Positions 1-12,500 of a stretch of 64,000 bases of DNA are shown here, in pieces; the first letter of the stretch is position 1; every line of letters starts with the position of its first letter. The translations under genes and the position numbers were made by a program. The notes under the pieces are model-generated. The model was not told where the DNA came from, searched no databases, and saw only the letters and a program-made list of their open reading frames with translations. This stretch comes from Aphis gossypii (lineage: Eukaryota; Arthropoda; Insecta; Hemiptera; Aphididae), in the NCBI RefSeq assembly GCF_020184175.1, contig NC_065530.1:55095260-55159259 (forward strand), given 5' to 3'.

Positions 1-590
1 ACGTATCGACAATCGAAGGTACCTATGGAATATGGGTAGTAATTTTGGTTGATCTTAAAGATAAAATTGATAATCTATACATTACACAACAACGGAAACT
101 TGTTAATTGTAAATTAGTAAAAGCAAATTTTTTTCGCCACGACTAAATGAATCTACCATTATTCAAGATTTATGACACTACTTGTATTTATACTGTAAAC
201 ATGGAACAACGGACCCATGAAAGTATATCGTTTTATGAACCAATTATTCAAAGTATGAGTGTAGAAATCTTCAAGACTTATACTGATTCTTAAGTCAATA
301 GAAAATGTTTTGATAGTGTGAAATGTGTTGGGTTATACATAGACGGTGTTAGAGCTTTGCGCGATAAAAATAGTGTTATGAATCAAATATTTAAAATCAA
401 AATGCATCTTGGATATTACAAAATGCACATGGAAGTTTTAACATCAAAACATGTGACGGGTTACTTGAAAAACATTTTGAGAACTTCTATGAAAATAGTC
501 GACTTCATTAAGACAATGCAATTACAATTACACTTTTTGAAACTACTTATTGATCTTGTAAAAGCTCAGAATCTAAAATGATTAATAGGT
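1..590 (+). pseudogene. Decayed hAT transposase fragment (ZBED5/GTF2IRD2-like)
   Basis: The stretch 318-581 reads as 87 residues without a stop and resembles the middle of hAT transposases of the ZBED5/GTF2IRD2 type. It keeps a KCVGLYIDG segment (family pattern CVGxCTDGA), then ALRDKNS, then a region where the family has a conserved H-x-x-H. It ends in LKNILRTSMKIVDFIKT, matching the family's LxxVLxxxVKIVNFIK pattern. The family's second histidine region is altered (YYKMHMEVLTSK) and in-frame stops lie immediately upstream, so it is not functional. Residues decoded from about 200-290 look like the preceding part in a broken frame. No terminal repeats were identified and the element may begin outside the window. 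The family call rests on remembered patterns, not a search. Confidence 0.55.
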
Positions 591-1386
591 ACCTAACCTA
601 ATTTTAAACTGTAAATTAACTATTTAGCATAAAAAAATTCAAAATTGAATAAAAGATCTGTGAAAATCTTTTAAATGTAGAAACTTATAAAAAAGCATTA
701 CGACTTAACAATGAAATACTTTAAAATCACAAAATAAATCTAATTCATACTATACAATATTACAAGTTTTAAGTTATAATAATATTATATTTCACTTACT
801 CATATCTTAAATGCTATATTAATTTTTTTCCTAAATAGATAATTCATTTTTACATTTTAGTAAAATAATTAGTATATAATACCTTTAACGACTAATAAGT
901 GTATAGATAATATGTTGAACTAATTATTTTAAATTAAATTTATTAATAAACAGTTGTACTTTGATGCGAATACAAACTTACATATTTTAAATATATTTTA
1001 GCACTTAAATAAAGGAAGATAACACATTATATAATACCAATTAGCCTATTATATAATAAGCTAAAAAGTTCAAACTTGTTTAATTTAAACAGTTATAAGT
1101 AATTGTCTATTTAGTTAAATATATAAATTTATCTTTGACTTAAGATTAATATGTTTTAGAGTCACGTAATGATTAAACAGATGATTATAATACATAAAAA
1201 GACTTCAAAAAAGCTTCAAAGGTTAGAGGTCCATGACAATATCTAAATTATAAACGACTTACTAATCTAAACTATCAATAGAATTAAGATTTACAATTAT
1301 TGTCTTACAACAACTACAATGTGCCATATAAACTTGAAGGCTTGAAACATACACTAGCAGTTTAAATTGGCATTTTCTATACAAGA

Positions 1387-1545
1387 TTTGGTTTTGGGGT
1401 ATTCAGTCCATTAAAACATAAACCACTTTTTTCAGCACCTAATGGAAAATATCTATTCTAGGCTGACTTATCATTTACCATTCAGAATAGATTTTCGTAT
1501 GCAATGATACTTAGCATTGGATTCAAATTTAATACTCATATAATA
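1387..1545 (-). repeat. Dispersed repeat, copy 1 (same family as 48.8-50.9 kb)
   Basis: Read on the minus strand, this segment aligns by eye with 48840-49000. Both run from a TTTGAATCCAATG block through a TACGAAAA..GATTCTGAA-like block to GTGGTTTATGTTTTAATGG and a CTGAATAC..CCAAAA end. Neither copy has coding potential. Confidence 0.6.
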
Positions 1546-1739
1546 TATAATAGTGATTCATCTTTCATATATTATGAAAAAATAAGGGATTTTAATACAT
1601 TTTTAAGTAGATATATAATAGGCATTTGGTTAGAATATTACTCATATCATATCCATAATGAAATTCAAAATACCTAGAATGTTCGATCATAAACTATTAT
1701 CATTTTAATGTACATTATAATAAATATATAAATTACAAT

Positions 1740-1860
1740 TCCAGGCTCAATGATATCATTGGATTCAAATTTAACATACCCATTAAAGTGACCTATATGT
1801 CCGAGGTCCACCCGATACCTACTGCACAACAGAGCGTTACCCACTTGATCACCATTTTTT
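1740..1860 (-). repeat. Dispersed repeat, copy 2 (5' part)
   Basis: On the minus strand it reads GGGTAACGCTCTG, then a segment ending in AATGGGTATGTTAAATTTGA and ATCCAATGAT. This matches the start of the 48.8 kb repeat (TACCGCTCTG..AATTTGAATCCAATGAT) and the fragment near 53540-53590. Confidence 0.5.
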
Positions 1861-3182
1861 TTTTGTAATGAAAAAATGTAATAAAGTATTAGGTATATAG
1901 GAATACTGTATATTAAATATTTTTTAGTTTTTAATGTAAGGTAAAGAAAATTAATGTAAGTTATTGTTATAAACAAAAAAATCCGTTTTGTTCTAGCTAG
2001 AATCTATGGCCTTAGATACTCAGTAATAAACGCAATTTAATTATTTAGTATCAAATCCAATAATCTTAATGGTGTTAGGTTTTAAAGAGAATGTAATAAT
2101 AAATTGCTATGACGTGTATATTGTATATATTATGTATATTATAGTAAATATGATGAGTAATAACTAATCTATCTACGAATTATAGACATATTATGTATTT
2201 ATCTTAATATTTCATATAGAAAAACAAAATAAAAATTGTACCACAGCTATAATAGTCCTAATCTACGTTAATTTAACGATAAAAAAAATATGGCCAGATA
2301 ATTGTATAATATAGCTATCTATTTACCGGTAAAATGATTACAAAAATTATAATTTTTAGATGAACTCACTTGATAGGAATGATAAGATGTTTTTTATTTT
2401 ATATTAATTAATTGCTTTGTTCTCTATTTAGATTTAGTTCCTAAACTATATTATACACAATATAACACAACAGAATATTATAATAATATGATATACTACA
2501 ACTACTGAAATAGGCAGTCAATAGTACAGTGTTGTAGACTGTTATGAGTAGATATTGCAATATTAGTAAAACTACCTTCAGTTGAAAAATAAAATATATA
2601 GCCAAATATTATATACCTAAACGTAGGTGCGAGGGAGCTCCAGAGTAATAGTATTCAAAATATGGAAAGTAATATTATGTTAAACTATTTATACCATCTC
2701 ATTACTATCAATTTAAGTTTGTGTATTTAATTTCTCCTCTTACCTATACGATTAACCTTATAAGTCGTAATATTAAGTTTTAACTATCAAATAAAAAATG
2801 TTAACCCCTACAAAGTTAGGTACTTAGGTACAACTTAGAAACTATAACCTATAACATGACATCGTTATAAATATTGAATACAAAATTAAATATATTTATA
2901 AATAACAATACAACATAATTTATATATTTGTTTTCTAATACAAATTATAAATATTTGTGTGTAAAACATACACTTATAAAATCAAAACAATATTTTATAA
3001 TTGCATTATATCATGTATTATATTATACTGCAATAAGTTCACATATTATAAAAAAATAAGATAAAAACAAAACAAAAGTACAAAGAATTCTAAAAATCAG
3101 ATGCGTATAAAATAAAATAAATATAACTGACAAAAATATTATGCAGTATTCGATGGTTGAATATTTAAAAAAAAACTTAAAA

Positions 3183-6100
3183 TTAAGATTTTCCGTTGGT
3201 CGTTACATTGGCAACAGTTGTAGTTTGGGATGGTGCAGGTGCAGTATTCGCCTTATTGGCTTTTGGAGGTTTGACGTTTGCAACCGCAACGGTGTTTTTA
3301 TTGTCTTTTTCAGTTTCTTTCTTTTTAGAATCATTTACTTTTGAAGATGCTGACGATAAATACTCCTGAAATTATTTTAAACAAATTTAATACAAATTCC
3401 ACCAAACAGTTTTCACCACTACAATACCAATCTCTAGAGACTATTAGTTACTAGGTACCTAACAAAGACTTTACTTACCAATATCATTTTCCTTAGATCT
3501 TCAATAAATGTCTTATACTTGGCCAACTGCTCATTGGTAAATTTCACAATTGTACCTTTTGCATTTTCCAAATGGGCGTACTAAAAATATTAAAACATTG
3601 TATCACATAATTATAGCACTCACTGATATTTGACTAAACTATAAAATTAGGGATATATAAAAAACTTTATGAATGAAAAGCAATATCTGGGACACTCTGC
3701 AGTAACTTAAGAAATTCAACCATTTCAGTGAACGCTTATGGTCCATAGGTAGGTACTGATTAAATATCGATCAAACCAATTATTTTTGACGATTCCAATC
3801 AGCTACAAATGAAGTTATATTGAACGTAAAGTAGGAACTCAAAATAAATTAAGTTTCAGAATTTCTCCGAAAATATTTCTGCGTAATTTATGGTTCTATC
3901 TTAATTTTGTGCCAATAAAAAATATGCACCCTAATCACGTCAGTATTAACTATTTGTCAGCCACACCTTTATAATTTGGTCCGCCAAGTTGGCAGCCTCC
4001 TGGGTAGCGTAGGTGAATGCATTTCCCAAATATGTAGGTCCCATACTGACGTTTTTGGCCAAAAAGTTTGTCACGTGCACGAAACGCCTAGCTCCCTCCC
4101 TCGATAACATTTCGATGAGCTGTTCAATGTTTTCCGGTGGCTTTTGATTTTCTGGTTCATCCTCGCTAAGGTGTTTCCATATGGCTTTCATTTTTTCCGA
4201 AAACGCTTTAGGATCTTTGGCCAACTGAAAAATTTCACAATTTATGAGCTTAAATTATTTTCCCCGTGTACAGTAATTTCAGTGAAATAAACTATGCATC
4301 TCTGTATTGAATTACCGGACAATCCGAACATCTAATTATTCCAAATTCTCATGACCATTGATATTAACTTTTAAATAATAATAATTATTATTATATAAAA
4401 TAATATGGGTACGAACAACGAAACAACCTACGTATATTATGTAATCACATATTTTATAATTTTGCAATAATAATAATTAATATTTTTTTATAATTAGTTT
4501 TGAAACTAAAGTTGTATAAACGTATAATGATAAATTGTTTACATTAAAAACCTGCTAATTAATGATTTTTAAACGGATATTATAGTTTCAAAACAATACC
4601 TCATTAAAATATGTCGAAATGTTCAATAACATTCTATAACTTTCCATTAGTAGTAGTTATCAACTTTATTTTAAAACATATTATCTATAATCAATCTTGA
4701 TTTTATATCAATATATTTCAAAAATTTTAATCTTTAAAAATAAAAGATAATTTATTATTACGCTACTTGCTCATAATAGTCACAATTTAAACATTTTAAA
4801 AATGGAGTTTAAGACAACAAAATATATTATTATTATGCTTTAAAATTCCAAAAACTAGAGTTTGAATAAATTCATCATATTATACTAAAGGAAAAAAATG
4901 ATATAAACGTGCTATAGTGACTCACAATTCACATATCATAATAAGCTATGTATATAAAACGATAGCATATTGAGCTTAATATATTATTATATTCATATTG
5001 TTATTTGTTACTAATTTATTTTATTACATACAAGTGGTTGAAGTATGGAAATAAATGATAAATAATAAGACATTAATAAATAAATAAATGTGAAGTTGGA
5101 CATCAACCATGGCTATTAATAAAAAGTTCCTAGTAAGTTTATCAAACAGAATATACACAGTTAAAATTCTTATAAGGTTTGAAAATGTAATACAAATTAA
5201 AAGTTATCACAATTAGTAATTACTAATTACATAAATTATATTGATGAGCGTTTGATAATAATATTTTTATGAAAATGGTTATTCAAACAATATTTCAAAT
5301 TAAGATTTCTCATCAAACAATTTTCAATATTTTTATATAATTAAAAAATATTAATATCGGAAACTTAAAACTTTCTACTTTTACTTAAACTATTTATAGA
5401 CATTTGAAAGTTTTAAATATATTTAGCTTTTTTTAAATATTGATAAAAAATGTATGCTTAGCCAAAATGTTTTAAAACTTACTATAAGATCCCAGATATT
5501 TTTCTTTGAAAATTGTTCATAATATCATAAATAGATACTAAGTCAGTAGACACTTAATTTTTTAAATGTTTAAAATTCAAATTTTAACAAAAATATTCAA
5601 AATTATTTTGTAAATAAAAATGTATACCTACAATTTTCAATTTTGATAACCAATGCTTAAAAATTGAATTGTATAAAAGTTTCCTCGTAAGTTATTTCGT
5701 AACAACCTTAAAATCTCGACCAAACAAAAACACAATTTTTTTCATAAACATTCCAAATTCAAATTCGATAAAATTATATACTCAAACGAAAAATAACGAT
5801 CCAATCTTTGTTATATTGTTGTAATTCAAAAACAATTATTGAAACTAGAAATATATATAATAAATGAACACTCACGAGATCTGCAAAATACACGAAGCAT
5901 TGAACGGTATCATATCCCTGTTTTTTGAGCAGCTTAGCCTCGGCAATCGTTCTACGTGTCAAGCGCCTTTGCAATTTTCTGGAAAAATGGTTGACGTGTC
6001 TTATGGTCTTCACTGCCTGACTAGACGTTTCTGTACCTGCAGTAGGCAACAACAACTCAATATATTGCCGAAATTGGATATAAATCGGGACTATATAATA

Positions 6101-9100
6101 TGATATTATAATTAGTAATCACATAGGTATTGTAGGAACATTATGTAGGTAATAGATACTTTGTACGTCTGTTAAAAACAAAAGCCCAAAAATCCCTTTT
6201 TTTATCAAATTTTTAAATGAAAAAAATCTTACTCGGTTTATCGGCGACGTCTTCGCCTGGATCCTTATCTGGCAAGTATTTGTCCACGTATTTATCAGCC
6301 ACGCTCAATGCGTCGTCTAACATAGTGAGCTGCTTTACGGAGTCAGCGCGTTTTAGAACCGGCTCGACTTTGGCTTTGACATAGGTCTTGGTTGTGAAAT
6401 AAATCTAAAAAATCAACCAAATAGAGATGTATAGAGATTAAATTAAATTCAACGAAATTGACTTAAAAGTGATAACTTATACAAATAAGTTTAACTACCA
6501 TTCAAAATTATTTTTTATTATATTATTCGTATAAAAGTACATAAATATAATACACATCATATACCTACACATAAAGCTTTTGTACTATAATATACATACT
6601 ATTAATATTGTAATGCTGTAGTATAACAAGTAATTATTATTATTATTATTTATTATTCAGTTTTAATTAAAAGTAATTTTCTTATTTGTGTACGGCCTAT
6701 ACGGGTGATTCCGGTGTCTATATGTATTAAATATACATATATGTATATATAAGTTTAATTTGTATGTATTAATGCTTATCGTTTATTGGACATAGGTCAA
6801 AATTATCTACCTTGGACGACGAACATACGAGTTGGTTATGGAAAATAAATAGAATAACAATGAAACAGAGCAAAGGTATATTATCACCTAGTGCATAATT
6901 AATCATTGATCAATGATGTGTCTTGGAAAATGAAAACGATATACCTAACCTAGCTAAACTATATGATATGATACTATATGATATTATCATATTAACTAAT
7001 GAGCCTATAGTTTAAAATTATAATTATAATAAATTACCTGTATCAATATCATTGAGTATATTATAATTTATATATTATATTATTATGTTTTTTTTTTTTC
7101 AAAAAAGACTACTCTCCCCCACTCAATGTTCTTATATATTACTTGAATCAGGTATACTCGAATATCCTAGAGACATTTTAAGTTATGTAGTTAATTTATT
7201 GATAAATCAACAGTTTTCAATTGAATTATAATTTTTTTCGTTTTTATGTTGACTCTGAACTTAATATTAAAAATCAGCATTTTTATAAATGTACCTACGT
7301 AATATTATATCAATGATAAATACATATTGTATGAAAATCAAATAATCAATATTCTACTATAATTTAGGTAATATCAGTTATAACATCAAAAACAATATGA
7401 TATAAGTAGGTAATATAATATACTTACTCTCTTTATACATAATATATTATTAGACTATAACGATTGTTACATACTATTATATAATAATATACTTAGGAAG
7501 GTCACGTTTAACCATATTATTATTATTAATAGAACAAGTATTAATCAGATAATAGATAATATGAAATTAAAATGAAAATATATCAGTTTATTTTAACTTC
7601 AAATTAAGTTTTGGATTATTAAATCATTATATATCTATTTTTGAATTTTGTAGTTATATCAATCGGAACACTAATACATTCATATAGCTCCATGCTTAAT
7701 ATGCTTTTATATTTTTTTTATATTATTACAAACTAAGGTCTAATAATAAGATTTAATTAGGTTAGTTAACCGTTCTATTCTGTGATACGACCTTCTTTAT
7801 ATTTATTATAATTTATAATATAGTATGATTTAATATAACTTAATATGATTATTGTATAGTTACATCCTTATTCAAGAAAAGCTGTATTAAATAATTATTT
7901 GCATATTACGTACCTAATTTTTATACCCACCGCTCACCCATAGTTAATAATACGTATGATAGTTACTATACCTATAAACTATAGTAGAAGTGATTTAAAT
8001 ATCGTACCTCAGACCTCATAACAATTTCATTTCATTATGAGTTATTACTTATTTACTAATATAAAAAAACACCACCCATAGCTATCACTAATATGATTTA
8101 TCCTCTTATCAATAAATATAAATATGGATATTGGATAAACACACTTGGTACTTCATAGGTAAAACTATTGATTTTATAATAATAAACTTTAAAAAATAAA
8201 TAAATATTATACTTTTAATAATATATTTAGTATATTATAAAGTTAATTGTATAGCTTAGTGTTATAAATCCCAAAAAATTTAAATGTTAAATTTCCTTAA
8301 GGCTTAAAGATATAACAAGGTGAAATTCAAAATAAAGTGCTGAAAAAATAACTGGTCACTGTCTGATATAGTGGTGTATACAAAATGTGGTCATTAACAA
8401 CAGCAAAAAGTTAATTGGTCTAACTTTATAACTTAAATATTTAGTTATTTTCTGATTAACTTGAAAATTTAATTAGTTTAGTTAACCATTAAAATAGCTT
8501 ATCAGTCAATTTAAAAATAACCCACTAAGGGCCGTTCTTTCAATATCCGATTAGTGTATAATAAACTATGCATATATATATATATATATAAATAACCGGC
8601 AGAATTTCTTATGTGTTAACCAGGCGCAGATCCAGAGAAAATTTTCAAAAACAATAATTTAAATTTTGAATATTGGCATTTAAGTTGTTATTTTAGAATT
8701 TATTATATGTATTATATATTAAGTAATCGTGCATGAAGAATAACAAAACAATATTATATTTTTGCATTCAATCATCATTTTACTGTATTATCTTTTGTGG
8801 TTAAATTTACGAGCCCACCCAAAAATATATTACTGGATCCACTGTAAGAACGGCCCTGAGTTAAAATAAAAATTATTTTTGAAAAGAAATTTGGTTTTCA
8901 TGGTTTTATATATTTATTAATTTATAAAATAATTAAAATAATCCAATACTATAATTTTTGTTAAGTTTCTTGATAAAATAATAATAAAAGGTAACTTAAT
9001 TTTTTTTTTAAATAAATTACTGCTACGAAAATAACTGTTATTATACCTATGTAATAATAATAATGTAACAAAGTGTTTTAAAATCACTCACCTCTTCTGG

Positions 9101-9509
9101 AGTGTAAGTGACCATTGGTATATTTTGCTCGACGACATCCAATGACTTACACATAATATCGTCAATTCTATTAATCGGATCTTCAAATTTGATTACTAAT
9201 GGAACAGTCATGTCCACTACACTCAAAACGGTCTTTTCTGCGCTTTCCAAGCTGTATCCAATCACTCTATTTGACATCTATGTATGTTTAAACACAAATT
9301 ATTGATAGTTAAAAATAACCCTTGAAAAAATCAATATACTAAATGTATAAAATAAGCAATATAGTGGTACCTACCTTAACTTTTACATAAACGTATGTCA
9401 CTTTGTTGACACCTGATGATACCACCGGTAATTTCATAATCCTGTTAATGGCCACAAAGTGAGGCAAATCATGTTTACTCGCAGCCGTCATTGTTGGTGA
9501 TTTTACCAT
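3183..9509 (-). CDS. Lsd-1: Perilipin-1 / lipid storage droplet surface-binding protein 1 (six coding exons)
   Basis: Lipid-droplet coat protein of the PAT/perilipin family, which in insects gates hormone-stimulated lipolysis of stored fat. Coding exons, 5' to 3' on the minus strand: 9509-9375, 9277-9092, 6404-6233, 6036-5876, 4224-3967, 3580-3479 and 3365-3183. The first two are separate exons, giving seven coding segments. All junctions are GT-AG and keep phase, predicting about 398 aa (insect Lsd-1 is around 400). Diagnostic segments: LPHFVAINRIMKLPVV near the N-terminus, MCKSLDVVEQNIPMV, PVLKRADSVKQ, SRKLQRRLTRRTIAEAKLLKK split around its basic core, DEPENQ, and REGARRFVHVTNF. The C-terminus is Lys/Asn/Thr-rich and low complexity. 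The start at 9509 gives the first Met before the PAT region. An AG seven bases upstream suggests a 5'UTR intron. The fifth exon has a weak GTGTGG donor; read-through adds VWLTNS and stops at 3946. Confidence 0.92.
8528..8857. mobile_element. Small TIR element in a perilipin intron
   Basis: A perfect 12-bp terminal inverted repeat, AGGGCCGTTCTT at 8528-8539 and its complement at 8846-8857, bounds 330 bp without coding potential. It lies in the long intron between perilipin exons at 9092 and 6404. A clear target duplication was not found, so the superfamily is open (hAT is possible). A TA microsatellite (about 8572-8590) lies inside. Confidence 0.6.
8572..8590. repeat. (AT)n microsatellite
   Basis: Uninterrupted AT dinucleotide run inside the 8528-8857 element. 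Confidence 0.85.
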
Positions 9510-12500
9510 GAAAATCTATACGTATGAAAAGAAATTATAATGTATAAAGGTACACTACTATCACTGATGTAGAGAAAAAAAATGTACCTATAAATATGTT
9601 TCTCCTTCGACACCACACGGTTGAGTGAATCGAAAATCTTTAGCAGTCTGCGTTATTAATGTACGTTTCTGTGATATATACTAGGTATATCATGTAGTGT
9701 GTGTGTGTGTATGTAAATCTATATATGTTTATAGGTACGTGCATGAGTAATGATGACTAAAATATTGTGACCTTTCAAAGGTTATCAGTACATTCAAACA
9801 CATGTAGGGTGTAAGTATATATAATATTATAACGTTTCGTTGAAATCGATCAAAGAAAGTTTGATACATTGGACCCGTATCCAAAAAATAGTATGTATAT
9901 TTATATGTTATAAAATATAACTTAATCACAATAGTAAGAGACTAAAAGAAATGTTTAAAATTTAAATTTGAAGTATGAACAATAACCTTGTTAGATAAAT
10001 AAGATGTGTATATTTACGTGACTAGAATATAATATTAGTACTTACTAGGAATTAACTAGATTTAAATAAGACTTTGATCGGTTAAAAAATAAAAGTGCGG
10101 AGTCTTACATTAGTGATGTCTCATCAAGTATTTGAACTTATGTCATAATATTTACTAAATATAACACAATAATTAAGAGAACAATACACATTATATTATA
10201 CAATTGTAACGTAATGGATTAGGTAATTGAAACGGGTAGCGACAGCCATAATTAAAATTGATGACTTAGCATAATATACTTAATAATATTAAAATGCATT
10301 TTGTTATTATTATTGTAAATCCTATAAATTCTTAAAAATAACACTATTTGAAATAATAGGTTTATTGCTGATACAGCTATATATTCGTACAATAATTTGG
10401 TTTCAAGTATCAATACATTCCTTACATTGATAATCGTTGACTATAAAAATATGTAATAAAATCATTGAAATGTTATTTGAAATAATAAGTGATTTTCGTT
10501 TAACTTCTATTCTTACATGGATTAATATGGTAGATATTCAATATATTTACACGAATTTATTCGCACCAGACAAAAAAATAAAATCAATACAAATATCACG
10601 TGTATATAAAATTATTATAAATATTAAGCGTTATATTATTTCAATTTTAATTCTAAGGCGAAAACACACTATATTATGTATCCTTAAGTACAGCACATCC
10701 GTGATTTTGTACTTTGTGGTTTAAATACATTTGAATTATTTTTAATGATGTAGGAATTCACATCAATTAATGTTTTATACAATTAAAAATACATGTGTAT
10801 TAGTTTATTACCGTTATGAATACATAGTAACAAATAGATGTTATCTGTTAAATGTAGATCAGAAATCAACAAAAGGGCATTTCAGACATTATTTCTCTAA
10901 TATATTGTATCGGACATAAGTTGTGATTAATTAAATTATTATTTACATTATACAATATAGATATTAGATTGTAATAATATATCTAGTTAACACAGACGTT
11001 GTATATTATAAAAAATAACTTATACATTTATAACAAAGTGAGGAATGCATAATATTCAATTTAGAATAAGGTGTTGTTTATTTATTTAATTTTTCGTTTA
11101 TTTAAATTTGTACAATCACATTTTTGAAAATAAGAGTTCCATAGTATTTATGCACCACAAATGGCAATCAAACCCAATAAAAATTTTACAAAAACAATGC
11201 ACATTGCTAAACTACATAATTTTTAAATGTCCCAATAGCTTATAAGTTATAAGAAATTTGTGATAGTAACTACACTACAACTGTTTGAGATTGGTAGACT
11301 TTAATATTTAAAGCAATTCATAACGCTGTTAAATTTTGAATAATATATATTATTTCTTGTATTCTGGAAAAAAATCTTTATCCTAAAGATTTCGAATTAC
11401 ATACATATATATTATGTATTCATATGTTGAACTTTATAAAAAAAAATAGAAATTTCATCAAACAAGTAATAAGTAGGTATGCTTAATTTAACCGGTTCAA
11501 ACATTTATTTAAAAATCTTATAAGTTATTGGTCAGACATTTTATTATAATCGTTTAAGAGTTTATGATATGATAATTTAATAATAAATAATTATTTTTAT
11601 GAATAATGAAGATACCTGAAAAATCAATACTTAGTAGTAAGTTATAGTATTAATTAATTATACTTATTTTTTTTAAATAATAGGTACTTTGGTACTTCAG
11701 GAATAACGATACTACGATAGTTCATCTATTATTATAACGTTATTTCAATATCGTATTTTTTGTTTTTTGTTTTTTTTTTTTTTAAATTGTTTTGCCTTTA
11801 AAGAACACTATGGCTTAGTAATTATATGGTTTTAAGTTTAATGATTTATAAAAGTATTTATTATTTTATAAAATAGTCGGGGAAATCTAGTTACGATATT
11901 AATTAATAATAAATAGTTATTCAGTGAAGATTTTCCATTCCTTATGGATAATTTTTCCAGAATTGAAGATTAAAGCATTATATACATCAAGTTTCTTATC
12001 AATAATAAAAAATGTTTAATTTATAATAAATCTATAATAATTATTATATTTAAAATAATACTTGACTGTTTTTGAAGATGGCTACTAATAAGTGTAGCGG
12101 TGAGTTCACTCGTGTTGATGGTTTGTCAAACTAACTACCGTATGTCATTATATCAAGTAATAATTCGGAAATGTTGAAAAGTGTTTGAGGTGTATATTTT
12201 GTACTGGTCAATCCTATTATATAGTATAGTGTGTGTTTATTCTATAATTGAAATATTGATATAAATGTACAATATACATATAGGTATATTATATAGATGA
12301 TGACTAATGAGTAACAAATGTTAAAATACAAAGAAGTCGGAAGATTTAATCAATAAAATAATAGTTGTAATAGCGGGTTTAACATAATCATTATTTAGTA
12401 TGGTGCATGTTTTGATTTTACAAATAATTATAATAGCAGAATGTATTTTAAAATAAAAATGTTTTTTATCATTTTTCTATCGTAATTAATTATGTTATAT

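Larger units (their letters stand above)
591..3182. other. Intergenic, AT-rich, no gene recognised
   Basis: No coding segment with plausible splice sites was found. It contains two copies of a dispersed repeat (1387-1545 and 1740-1860, listed separately). Its right end is the presumed 3' flank of the perilipin gene, which ends at 3183 on the minus strand. Confidence 0.5.

Noticed and set aside
5864..6103. 79-codon plus-strand frame
   Set aside because: Antisense to the perilipin exon at 5876-6036.
9108..9305. 65-codon plus-strand frame
   Set aside because: Antisense to perilipin exon 9092-9277.
10437..10724. 95-codon plus-strand frame
   Set aside because: Ile/Tyr/Lys-rich, no domain and no splice context; typical of random AT-rich DNA.
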